The position numbers and the translations under genes are program-made. Of a stretch of DNA of 64,000 bases, positions 17,037 to 24,568 are shown piece by piece. Source of the stretch: Robinsoniella peoriensis (GTDB lineage Bacteria > Bacillota > Clostridia > Lachnospirales > Lachnospiraceae); NCBI RefSeq assembly GCF_042680125.1, contig NZ_JBHTNY010000017.1. One strand, 5' to 3'. Under the pieces are notes generated by a model, which made no database searches, was not told the DNA's origin, and saw only the letters and a list, made by a program, of their open reading frames with translations. The first letter of the stretch is position 1. Every line of letters starts with the position of its first letter.

Positions 17037-17137
17037 CTGGCATACTCCTTTGCTTCTTTATATTGAACATAACATTTTTCTCTTTTTAATTCTTATGTTT
17101 CATCTGCTATTTCCTATTATATATCAACAGCTTCCCC

Positions 17138-17650
17138 TTAATCAACCGGAACCTCTGCCTTTCTTACTGCAACCACTACATTTCTGGCGCTTTCCCACTC
17201 ATAAGAGCAGGTGACCAGAGTAAGCACTTGCTCCAGATCGTCGCATAATACTCTCGTCCCGAACAGTCCAAGGCTTTCTGCCTGTTTTGATATATGCCTC
17301 AAGGCTGGTATCTCCATCAAAATCCACCTGTTGGAACGGGAACATGGAGATATCCACCTTCATGACAGACACAATCTCATAGCCATATATTCCCTGTATC
17401 GTCTGGAAAAGAACAGTTTTGTGCTCCTTCCAGTAATCTGCAGCAGCAAATCTGTCCAGATTCCCGAACATTGCCCCGGAGTTCATGTTGTGCCCGTAGA
17501 TGATAAGGTTCTGGCTTTCAGACACTTTGCAGTTCCACTGCAGAAACAGGCTGCCGTTTGCATCCCACTCCCCCGTATAGCTGCGTTTCAGGTAGTATTC
17601 CTGCTCGTCTTCCCCGTTTGGAAAACCGGGTAGTCTACATTGATAGGCAT
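17138..17650 (-). pseudogene. Class B sortase, two frameshifts and missing N-terminus
   Basis: Three frames read through a sortase B: PINVDYPVFQTG (from ATG 17650), then EYYLKRSYTGEWDANGS and NLIIYGHNM (catalytic His) in 17199-17620, then GLFGTRVLCDDLEQVLTL and VTCSYEWESARN (catalytic Cys and later Arg region) in 17138-17320. The joins are at a G4 run (~17615; one more G restores frame) and an A4 run (~17296; one fewer A restores frame). The ~80 N-terminal residues are absent. Such sortases are usual cargo of clostridial conjugative elements. Confidence 0.82.
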
Positions 17651-17865
17651 CACTTCCTTTCTGTAATGTTTTTAAAGTTTTGTGAGGGAGCAGGTAAGAT
17701 TCTAAAGATGGGCTTCTGGTAAAGGTGGGGAAGTGTTTTGTCTGGCACAGCTTTCTTTCCCAGCTTGTTAGGGGTTTAAAAAGGCAGGACACTCACCATG
17801 GTGGTATGGCTGCCTGCCCTGCTGTCCTAGCTATAATAAATTTTTTCAGTTTGATGTACTGAAAA

Positions 17866-18498
17866 TTATTGACTTAACTTTGCTCCAAGAGTATCTACCT
17901 TTTCTAAATCTAATGGAAAGCATTTTTCATGAGTTTCCTTTTTTTCTTCCTCGTTAAAACTGCTCATATCAAACTTTGAGTAATCCTTAACTTGAAGTGT
18001 GTTATATGCCGGATACAGGCAAACTTCTCCATTTAGTAACCTAAATTCATTTGCATAATCTATAAACTTCTCTTTATACAGTTTATCGTAAAATTCTTCC
18101 GTTGCATTCATTGTTAAAAACATTCCCACATTTACCTTTGCATGAAAATAGTTGCTGTAATCATCATAGGAAAGGGTTGAAAAATGCAGTCTTTCCATAA
18201 ATGCAAAATACTGACTTGTAGGTCTGCCGAAATATATTGGAGTACCAATAAAAAGTACATTTGCTGAAAAGACCTGATCTATGATAAGTGAGAGTTCGTC
18301 TTTCCAATAGCAATGACATCTTTCTACACCTTTTCGTTTACAAAGCATACAGCTTCTGCACCCAGTAAAGTTCAAATCATATAAGTTAAAATATTCCACT
18401 TCTGCACCAATCGATTTTGCGCCAGCTGTTGCAGCTTTAAGTAATTGTGCAGTATTCCAATCTTTTCGCGGGCTTGCATTCAATACTATTGTTTTCAT
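17866..18498 (-). CDS. Flavodoxin-fold NAD(P)H oxidoreductase, iron-sulfur flavoprotein-like
   Basis: 210 residues. MKTIVLNASPRKDWNTAQ is the FMN loop, GTPIYFGRPTSQYFAFMERL the second flavin loop. Cys47, Cys50, Cys53 and Cys61 fit CX2CX2CX7C, with an extra Cys63. It is a third member of the Isf-like family in this window but longer, with a C-terminal extension after ~180. It stands alone between the broken sortase and an unknown gene. Substrate unknown. Confidence 0.88.
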   Translation of the reverse strand: MKTIVLNASPRKDWNTAQLLKAATAGAKSIGAEVEYFNLYDLNFTGCRSCMLCKRKGVERCHCYWKDELSLIIDQVFSANVLFIGTPIYFGRPTSQYFAFMERLHFSTLSYDDYSNYFHAKVNVGMFLTMNATEEFYDKLYKEKFIDYANEFRLLNGEVCLYPAYNTLQVKDYSKFDMSSFNEEEKKETHEKCFPLDLEKVDTLGAKLSQ

Positions 18499-18608
18499 AA
18501 TAACTCCCTTAGACTTCTAATTTGATTAATTCTACCAGATTTATTGAAAAAAATATAGCTATAAATAATCATCAAATGTTCTAAGCTGATAAAAACAAAT
18601 ATTTACTA

Positions 18609-19022
18609 TTAGGGCAGTTCTATAGGCTCAAAAGGTTCCATCCCTTGTTCCTTATAAATCTTCACCGCCTGCTCCCGCAGCCATTCGCGCAATTCTTTAT
18701 TAGGTGCATCTCTGCAGAAGTCCATCACCCACATATCCTGCTGTTGATTATCTTCTTCATGCTCCCCCAAATCCATCTCTTCGCTTTCTTCCAAGTCCAC
18801 CTCATTATACATTTCTATCAGTGCATCGAATTGGCTCTTAAATTGTTCCGAAAACCGATTCCAGACATCCAAGTTATAATCGGTCAGTCCGAAAAAATCT
18901 GTCAGATACGTCAGCCTTTCAAAATCCAAGTATGTCATCCTTGTCTCTTCTTTTAAAATATGTCTGTCTTTCGGTCCGCATAAATAAAGAAATGCAAACT
19001 GTTCTATATCTCTTTGATGCAT
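18609..19022 (-). CDS. Acidic hypothetical protein
   Basis: 137 residues, not recognised. Helical, with an acidic central stretch (EVDLEESEEMDLGEHEED) and Trp/Phe-rich ends. The ATG has AAAAGGAGAAGG upstream. It is divergent from the XRE regulator at 19141, and two near-identical 16-bp repeats lie in the shared 118-bp spacer, so the pair may form a regulated unit, perhaps defence- or transfer-related. No motif supports a specific role. Confidence 0.7.
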   Translation of the reverse strand: MHQRDIEQFAFLYLCGPKDRHILKEETRMTYLDFERLTYLTDFFGLTDYNLDVWNRFSEQFKSQFDALIEMYNEVDLEESEEMDLGEHEEDNQQQDMWVMDFCRDAPNKELREWLREQAVKIYKEQGMEPFEPIELP

Positions 19023-19050
19023 ATCCTTCTCCTTTTGGCAAATAATTCTT

Positions 19051-19119
19051 TATTACGAAACATTATAAGAAATGAAACAAGTAAAATCAACATAAAGTTT
19101 CCGTATTGCGAAACATTAT
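19051..19119. promoter_or_regulatory. Paired direct repeats between divergent genes (putative XRE operators)
   Basis: TATTACGAAACATTAT (19051-19066) and TATTGCGAAACATTAT (19104-19119) differ at one base and start 53 bp apart, about five helical turns. They lie in the spacer between the gene ending upstream at 19022 and the XRE gene at 19141. A cooperative repressor pair is the simplest reading. Confidence 0.6.
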
Positions 19120-19140
19120 GTTTAGAAAGGGATTTTACTA

Positions 19141-19376
19141 TGCAGAAAATCAGACCTGACATGGACATTGGTAAAAATATTCAGGCTATCCGTTATCAGA
19201 ATAAGCTGACACAGGATCAAGTGATTGCAAAGCTGAATCTGATGGGAATTTCCATGTCAAAAAGCACCTATGCAAAATTGGAGACCAACCGCATGAACAT
19301 CAAAGTTAGTGAACTGGTTGCTCTGGCACAAATATTTGATACGGATATCAACGCATTTTTTAAAGGGCTTCTATAA
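19141..19376 (+). CDS. XRE-family helix-turn-helix regulator
   Basis: 78 residues. A single Cro/CI HTH: IGKNIQAIRYQNKLTQDQVIAKL and SKSTYAKLETNRMNIKVSEL. AGAAAGGGATTTTACT precedes the ATG; the longer upstream frame lacks a start signal. It probably represses itself and the divergent acidic protein through the repeats at 19051 and 19104. Confidence 0.85.
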
Positions 19377-19594
19377 CACATGCTGTAATTTTCTGGTATC
19401 TGACATTTATGCTTCAGAACGAATATCTCACCAGTATTATATTACCTTTCTTTCTATTTACTCTTCCTGTATTTTTCTTCTCTTCTTGTCTCACTTTTAC
19501 AACCGATTCTATCCTCTTTCCCGTGTAAAATCAATAGGAAAGTGCAAAAAGTGATACAAACTTTTTCGGCATCATTTTGCAGGAAAGGACAGCT

Positions 19595-19861
19595 ATGCCA
19601 AAACCACGTACCAGAACCGGAGAGAAAAATCTTATCAGCCAACGCCTGATCGAACTCCGAAGACTGAATGGCCTCTCCCAGAGAGATTTAGCGGAAAAAC
19701 TACAATTAGCAGGCTATGACATGGATAAAAATGTGATCACCAGAATCGAAACGAATAAGCGTTATGTCACAGACCTTGAACTGAAGGCACTGACAGAAGT
19801 CTTCGGAGTCTCCTACAAATCCCTAATCGATGGGGAAGAAACAGAAAATACGGAAAGCTGA
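19595..19861 (+). CDS. XRE-family helix-turn-helix regulator
   Basis: 88 residues. HTH with LIELRRLNGLSQRDLAEKL and NVITRIETNKRYVTDLELKAL, C-terminus SYKSLIDGEE. The ATG at 19595 follows AGGAAAGGACAGCT; an earlier TTG is less likely. It is similar in architecture to the gene at 19141 but not a copy. It ends in a terminator that starts inside its last codons. No partner gene is evident; the 218 bp before it hold no gene. Confidence 0.85.
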   Translation: MPKPRTRTGEKNLISQRLIELRRLNGLSQRDLAEKLQLAGYDMDKNVITRIETNKRYVTDLELKALTEVFGVSYKSLIDGEETENTES

Positions 19862-19883
19862 TAGTTGCTGTCCGTATTTTTTT
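19847..19883 (+). terminator. Rho-independent terminator overlapping the XRE stop codon
   Basis: AATACGGA (19847-19854) pairs with TCCGTATT (19871-19878), followed by TTTTT. The stem includes the final codons of the XRE gene. Confidence 0.8.
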
Positions 19884-19984
19884 AATGTGCTGTTTCCTCT
19901 TTCCCATGTGCTTTTTCTTTCCTGCCTGCTTCATGTACATCCTCGAAAAAATAGTTTGCCAGCTGTTCCATCCCTTCAAAGGTC

Positions 19985-20329
19985 TCAGAATCCGTCACCT
20001 CCGGTATGGATGTTCTCATATCGCCCATCCACATTTATGACATATTCGGCCGTATCAATACCGATATCCTTTTGCACAACCTCCTGTGATCCAAACATCT
20101 TCCCATCCATATAGACTCCTATTGTCTGTCTGGGTGCCAGATAAATCACCATGCTGCGCAGCATAATATCCGGATACTCTTCCAGTGGTTTTTCACGTAG
20201 TTCCACCCTTGCTTCAAAGAATTCCGGCGGCCTGCAGTCAACCATCAGACTGTTAAGCCGTTTTCCTGAGAATTCCTCAAAATACGATGGATCTCCAAAC
20301 AAGATATGTTTGGGACATTTTACTTTCAA
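19985..20329 (-). CDS. Hypothetical protein, probably shortened by a frameshift
   Basis: 114 residues from a TTG at 20329 (GAGG 9 nt upstream). It contains ILFGDPSYFEEFSG, MVIYLAPRQTIGVYMDGKMFGSQ and TAEYVINVDGRYENIHTGGDGF. Family not recognised. Directly after the stop another frame continues with ETFEGMEQLANYFFEDV and a Lys/Glu-rich tail to 19882, which looks like its real C-terminus, so one or two bases may be missing near 19990. It follows the coiled-coil gene at 20416 and is likely co-transcribed. Confidence 0.6.
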   Translation of the reverse strand: MKVKCPKHILFGDPSYFEEFSGKRLNSLMVDCRPPEFFEARVELREKPLEEYPDIMLRSMVIYLAPRQTIGVYMDGKMFGSQEVVQKDIGIDTAEYVINVDGRYENIHTGGDGF

Positions 20330-20415
20330 TATCTTTTTCCTCAGGTTCTTCCTCCATTTCTTAAAACAGCCAGAGACGAATCATGCTCCATCTCCGGCTG
20401 GTCTATTCCTTTTCC

Positions 20416-21090
20416 TTATTTCTCTAAAAATTTTTTAAGGGCATATCCGTCCCGGATGCCTTTCAAATACAATTCTGTCTGTTCGATGTAACGCTTGTCA
20501 TCTTCTAAATCCAAACAATCGGAAACCCGCTGCAGTTCCTCACTGGAAAAGCTCCTCCCCTCCTTGATCTTACTATTATCTGTAAATGAGTCTATAAATG
20601 GGTACTTGCTGTATAACTGGCTTATCTTCTTTTCTATTTCTCCATATTCTTTACAGTTTTTTCTCGCTTCCTGCTCCGCTTCTTCCACTGCATGGTTGAT
20701 GATCTCCATCTGCCATGACTCAAGCTGCAGGTGGTCGATCTTATATCTGTCCTCTTGTGTCTTCTCTTTGGACAGTCCCTGCAGTGTATGCATATACGGC
20801 ATTATGTCTACCTGACCTGCCAAATAGAAATATTTTCGTTCCAGTGCCCCTATCTCTTCCCGGAGCCTCCGGTATTCCAGATATGCCCCATGTTCCTTCT
20901 CTGACAGACGGAGTTCCTGTCTTTCATCTATCAGCTTTGCAATTGCTGGGAACTGATCCATAAGTTCTTTGATCTGTTCCAGCAGGTTGCAATAGTCCTT
21001 ATGCTGTCTCATAAGATAATGTGTCACCCTGTGGTTTAATTCAAACTCCATCGCATCCAACCATGGAAACTTTTGGTTCTCTAACTTCAT
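20416..21090 (-). CDS. Coiled-coil hypothetical protein
   Basis: 224 residues, almost all helical with heptad-like charge patterns (QIKELMDQFPAIAKLIDERQ, EYRRLREEIGALERKY, EEAEQEARKNCKEYGEIEKK). No catalytic motif. AAGGAGG precedes the ATG. It resembles the group of clostridial proteins of unknown function carried on integrative elements. Together with the gene at 19985 it closes the mobile-looking region on this side. Confidence 0.75.
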   Translation of the reverse strand: MKLENQKFPWLDAMEFELNHRVTHYLMRQHKDYCNLLEQIKELMDQFPAIAKLIDERQELRLSEKEHGAYLEYRRLREEIGALERKYFYLAGQVDIMPYMHTLQGLSKEKTQEDRYKIDHLQLESWQMEIINHAVEEAEQEARKNCKEYGEIEKKISQLYSKYPFIDSFTDNSKIKEGRSFSSEELQRVSDCLDLEDDKRYIEQTELYLKGIRDGYALKKFLEK

Positions 21091-21111
21091 CCCGTGTCAC
21101 CTCCTTCTCCG

Positions 21112-21300
21112 AGACAACACTACTGCATTTCTGCCGGATAATCCATTCACAGAACCTACCAATTAGCAGACACTCAATCTGTACATTTGTGACAACAAAA
21201 AATCTGGTTATGAGATTATATTTTCCCATACCAGATATTTATTTTCACAACATATGCATTTTTCTAGTCAATTTAATATGTTCCTAGACAACACTACTGC
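21112..21300. repeat. 15-bp direct repeat flanking a gene-free segment
   Basis: AGACAACACTACTGC occurs at 21112-21126 and at 21286-21300, the second inside the 3' end of the LysE gene. The 159 bp between them hold no gene I can recognise. It may mark the edge of the inserted region or a small duplication. Confidence 0.55.
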
Positions 21301-21882
21301 CCCGAATAGAACTAAAATAATCCCAAATACCGTATTCATAATTGGAAGTCGATTATTCTTTGCTTTTTTCTCCAGCATAATAACTGTACCAGAAATCACG
21401 CTCCACCAGCAAAATGTTCCCAAAAAAACACCAGCAACTAATCCTATACCCTCAGCCAGTCCACTCTGACCATCAATACTAAACCAAGAAAATGCAAACA
21501 GGAACGTAAGAATAGCGGTAGGATTCGTAACTCCTATTGCAAAGGAAGAAATGAACAATTTGATTCCTCTGACAGAGTCCGGTATGTTTTCTAACTCACT
21601 GGCTTTTGCCTGTAACATACGGATTCCCATTCCCAATATCAGGCATCCTCCAACAAAATTGATAATATTTTGATGTTGAAAGAGAAAGTCAGATATAAGA
21701 GTCAGTCCAAAAACACCAATACAAGCATAAAGGCAGTCTGCTACTGAGGAACCAAGACCCGTTAACAATCCAGCTTTCATACCATAATTTAAAGTTCTTT
21801 GTACTGTCATTGCCCCAACTGCTCCAGCCGGCACCCCAAAGATAAGACCAATCAGAATACCTTTTAAAATGAAACTGCCCAT
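21268..21882 (-). CDS. LysE-family amino-acid/metabolite exporter
   Basis: 204 residues, about six membrane helices. The N-terminal GLIFGVPAGAVGAMTVQRTLNYG and the VTNPTAILTFLFAFSWF segment are LysE/RhtB signatures. GGAAGGAGAATAACAA precedes the ATG. It exports amino acids or related solutes; substrate unknown. A truncated close copy lies immediately upstream (21949), so the locus was duplicated in tandem. Confidence 0.9.
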   Translation of the reverse strand: MGSFILKGILIGLIFGVPAGAVGAMTVQRTLNYGMKAGLLTGLGSSVADCLYACIGVFGLTLISDFLFQHQNIINFVGGCLILGMGIRMLQAKASELENIPDSVRGIKLFISSFAIGVTNPTAILTFLFAFSWFSIDGQSGLAEGIGLVAGVFLGTFCWWSVISGTVIMLEKKAKNNRLPIMNTVFGIILVLFGAVVLSRNILN

Positions 21883-21948
21883 TTGTTATTCTCCTTCCTT
21901 GTATTATTACCCTGCTAACTGCTTGCCTCTCATCTACCATAATGAATA

Positions 21949-22218
21949 TCAACGACTGATACCCATGCCCAGAATCAGGCAGCCTCCCCCCAGATGAATG
22001 ATACTTTGATGCCGAAGTAAAAAATCGGAGATAAAGGTAAATCCACAGGCACCGATACAAGCATACAGACAGTCCGCAGCAGAGGATCCTAATCCCGTTA
22101 TCAGGCCTGCTTTCATGCCATAATTCATGGTTCTTTGTGCTGTCATTGCCCCAACTGCTCCGGCCGGCATGCCAAAGATAAGCCCGATTAGAATCCCCTT
22201 TATAATAAAAATACCCAT
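21949..22218 (-). pseudogene. Truncated tandem copy of the LysE exporter
   Basis: The 89 residues are nearly the same as the first 88 of the LysE protein ending at 21882 (GIFIIKGILIGLIFGMPAGA, LGSSAADCLYACIGACG). The frame ends at LILGMGISR, after about two and a half helices. The remaining ~115 residues are gone. The start and its ribosome site (GGAAGGAA) survive. Confidence 0.85.
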
Positions 22219-22275
22219 TTGTTCCTTCCTCTCCTTTCCCGCCTGTTCGTCTGGCGGAAATCCTCATCTTTTCTT

Positions 22276-22821
22276 TTACTCACCGTTTACTGCTTCAATC
22301 TTTAGTTCTCCTGATAAAGTTTCAATCTGTTCCGTACCAGACACAGCTTCGCCAAGTGCATACAGGCCGCTTGCGCCTCCACACTCACCGTAGTAAAGCA
22401 CCACATTCCCCCACGGTTCATAGTAAGCCAGTGTTCCTGCAGGTCCCTTGGCCAGCGGAGTGTCCCTTGTATCCAATTCATTGGGGGGATAAAATATTTT
22501 TTCATCATTGCTGTAATCTTCTGCCGGGACAGAAAGAGGAAGCTGGTCATACAATGCATGTGCTGCGGAGCTGTTATTCAACTGAAAAACAATATTCTGC
22601 CCGTCTTCTCCTTCTACCCGGATTTGTAATTCCTTTATGGGGGGTTCCTTTGTATCAGAAGCTGTTTCTTCTGATGGCGGGGGCGGGGCCTCCGTTACAG
22701 GAATGGTTTGTTCTGTCTGGTCTGCATTTATACTTTCCGTATGCAGCCTGGAACTGCTGCTGCAGGCTGAAAGGATAAACAGCAATACAACACAAAGGAA
22801 AAGGGGGGTTAATTTTTTCAT
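22276..22821 (-). CDS. Lipoprotein with cyclophilin-like domain
   Basis: About 181 residues. Lipoprotein signal with lipobox LSAC, a Thr/Glu/Pro linker (VTEAPPPPSEET), then a TM1367-type cyclophilin-like fold: IVFQLNNSSAAHALYDQLPL, DEKIFYPPNEL and GNVVLYYGECGG. ATG at 22821 has AGGAGG upstream; an earlier TTG is less likely. It is a paralog of the lipoprotein at 23821. The DUF3737 gene lies upstream of it. Whether it is an isomerase or a binding protein is unknown. Confidence 0.85.
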   Translation of the reverse strand: MKKLTPLFLCVVLLFILSACSSSSRLHTESINADQTEQTIPVTEAPPPPSEETASDTKEPPIKELQIRVEGEDGQNIVFQLNNSSAAHALYDQLPLSVPAEDYSNDEKIFYPPNELDTRDTPLAKGPAGTLAYYEPWGNVVLYYGECGGASGLYALGEAVSGTEQIETLSGELKIEAVNGE

Positions 22822-22882
22822 GTGCAATACCTCCTGTTGTGGCTGTTGTTCTCATATGTATCCATTATGTATGTTTCATTGG

Positions 22883-23749
22883 TTAAACCGCCATTTTGTC
22901 TGGACTTTGGTCCATTGTGCAGGAAATGACTGTTTTATCCGGATCCACTTTGTCTTTTTCAATAATCAGTTCCTTGATGTAATGTGCCCGGATACTTCCT
23001 CCTGTTGGATTCATAACACTGTCAATCTTTCCGTCAATTTCTACATCCACGGTAGAATACTCGAATGCAAGGGTGGTATTCAGCAGCCTGCAGTTCTTCA
23101 TGACAAGATTGTCGATATAACACATTCCCTGCAGGCTTTCGACGGTACAGTTAATCAGCGTCAGATTTTTTGCATTCCATCCAAGATATTCCCCTGATAT
23201 AAAGGAATCATATACCGTCACGTTTTCACTGTTCCAGAAAGCATCTTTGGAGAGCAGTCTGGCATTATGGATTTCCATATTTTTTACCCCGTCAAAGGAA
23301 TAGTTCCCGATCAGTTGAAAATTCTGAAGCTTCATGTTCCGGCTGTTCATGGCAAAGTAGTCTCCTTTTGCCGTAACCTGCTCCATGATGACTTCATCAC
23401 AGTTCCACAGGGTTTCTGCCGCATTTGGAAAATGTACATTCTGAAGGGCCACGCCATGACACCGGCGGAAATTCTTTGGTGCCTCAATGACTGCATTCTT
23501 TACCGTGATATTGTCCGTATACCATACCCCTGCGCGGCCCATTTCAAACCAGGTGCAGTCCTCGGCAATGATATTCTTGCTGTACCACAATGGATATTTC
23601 CATTTGAACATACTGCCGAAAAGCTCAATATCATGACTTTCCTTCAGCGGTGATTCCCCATCCGTAAATATGGTGTCGTATATTTTTAAATTTTCTCCTT
23701 TAAAAAGTGCACGTTCTCCTGTTAAAAACTCACGTCTGATTTCTTTCAT
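22883..23749 (-). CDS. DUF3737 right-handed beta-helix protein
   Basis: 288 residues made of short repeated strands typical of the DUF3737 family: FTDGESPLKESHDIELFGSM, KWKYPLWYSKNI, NRYNM-like NSRNMKLQNFQL and SFDGVKNMEIHNARLL. No signal peptide, so cytosolic. Function of the family is not established; beta-helices often bind or process carbohydrates. It is flanked by the two cyclophilin-like lipoproteins, suggesting one operon. Confidence 0.88.
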   Translation of the reverse strand: MKEIRREFLTGERALFKGENLKIYDTIFTDGESPLKESHDIELFGSMFKWKYPLWYSKNIIAEDCTWFEMGRAGVWYTDNITVKNAVIEAPKNFRRCHGVALQNVHFPNAAETLWNCDEVIMEQVTAKGDYFAMNSRNMKLQNFQLIGNYSFDGVKNMEIHNARLLSKDAFWNSENVTVYDSFISGEYLGWNAKNLTLINCTVESLQGMCYIDNLVMKNCRLLNTTLAFEYSTVDVEIDGKIDSVMNPTGGSIRAHYIKELIIEKDKVDPDKTVISCTMDQSPDKMAV

Positions 23750-23768
23750 TTCTACCTCTCCTTTAATA

Positions 23769-23823
23769 TGTTGTCTTTATGTTATCTTTATGTTGTCTTT
23801 ATCTTATCTTTATGTTATCTTTA
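23769..23823. repeat. Five 11-bp tandem repeats before the DUF3737 gene
   Basis: The unit tGTTATCTTTA (with G/A and G/C variants) is repeated five times without gaps at 23769, 23780, 23791, 23802 and 23813. The last copy overlaps the stop codon of the lipoprotein gene at 23821, so the array occupies the whole spacer to the DUF3737 ribosome site. An 11-bp period puts copies on one DNA face. Confidence 0.8.
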
Positions 23824-24453
23824 TGGCTGTGCAATCTGCACGATCTTGTTTCCCCAGCCTTCTAACACAGGGTTTTCCTCTACAGCAGTCACAAAGTCAT
23901 CCGTTGCATCAAAGGTTCCTATTTTGGTATATTCTCCCGTGATTTCTGCGTCATGATAAAACAATACGATACGGTTTGGGTCCGAATAATAGACTTCCCC
24001 GGCTTTTTCCGATGTTACTGTTTTCCCATTGGATGGGATATTATATCTGCCGGATACATCGTAATACTGCATCACGTCATAGTCCGCATCATCATCTCTT
24101 TCATAAATGGGAAGTCTCCAGTCAGAAGTTCCCACATAGCGGGCAATCGCTGCCGCGGTCTCGTTATCTTCCAGCTGCATCATGAACGGGGAGCCGTTAT
24201 CTCCGAACCGTACTTCCAGTTCAGTTACTCCGCTTGTATTCTGGCTGTCAGCTGAATTGCCGCTTTTGGCCTCCGTTTCTGTTACTGTATCCGTCTCTGT
24301 TCCTGCATTGGTGCCGGCCACAGTATCTGATGTACTTTGTCCGGTGCTTACGCTCCCCTGTCGTTCCTCCTTGCCGCAGCCAGCCAGAAGTGCCGCAGAT
24401 AGCATAATTAAAGTTGCTGCTCCCATTGCTTTTTTTACGAGTCTATTCTTCAT
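23821..24453 (-). CDS. Lipoprotein with cyclophilin-like domain
   Basis: 210 residues. Lipobox LAGC (about Cys26), a long Thr/Ser/Glu linker, then a cyclophilin-like domain: ELEVRFGDNGSPFMMQLEDN, ARYVGTSDWRLPIYERDDDA, VMQYYDVSGRY and NRIVLFYHDAEITGEY. A paralog of the protein at 22276. It follows the ABC transporter genes. The ATG lies 37 nt from its Shine-Dalgarno, with a perfect hairpin in between. Confidence 0.87.
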   Translation of the reverse strand: MKNRLVKKAMGAATLIMLSAALLAGCGKEERQGSVSTGQSTSDTVAGTNAGTETDTVTETEAKSGNSADSQNTSGVTELEVRFGDNGSPFMMQLEDNETAAAIARYVGTSDWRLPIYERDDDADYDVMQYYDVSGRYNIPSNGKTVTSEKAGEVYYSDPNRIVLFYHDAEITGEYTKIGTFDATDDFVTAVEENPVLEGWGNKIVQIAQP

Positions 24454-24497
24454 AATCCATACTTATTGAGATGTTTTTCCTCAATAAGATCTCCTTT
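24451..24497 (-). promoter_or_regulatory. Shine-Dalgarno separated from its ATG by a hairpin
   Basis: Coding strand: AAAGGAG (24491-24497), 2 nt, CTTATTGAG-N9-CTCAATAAG (24462-24488; 9-bp perfect stem), 8 nt, ATG (24451-24453). Folding the hairpin leaves a 10-nt effective spacing. A 13-codon reading frame from a TTG inside the stem (MRKNISISM...) ends in TAG overlapping the lipoprotein start, so a leader peptide is an alternative. Confidence 0.6.
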
Positions 24498-24568
24498 CTG
24501 CGCATTTGCGCTCAGCTTATTTCTCTTTACCATGTCCTGACTCCTATCTAATAATTTGTGTTACACGA

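Noticed and set aside
17651..17792. N-terminal part of the sortase frame (MSCLFKPLTSW...)
   Set aside because: It does not resemble a sortase N-terminus and has no ribosome site; likely non-coding sequence before the fragment.
23769..23823. Possible CRISPR array
   Set aside because: The units are contiguous 11-mers with no spacers and no cas genes nearby.
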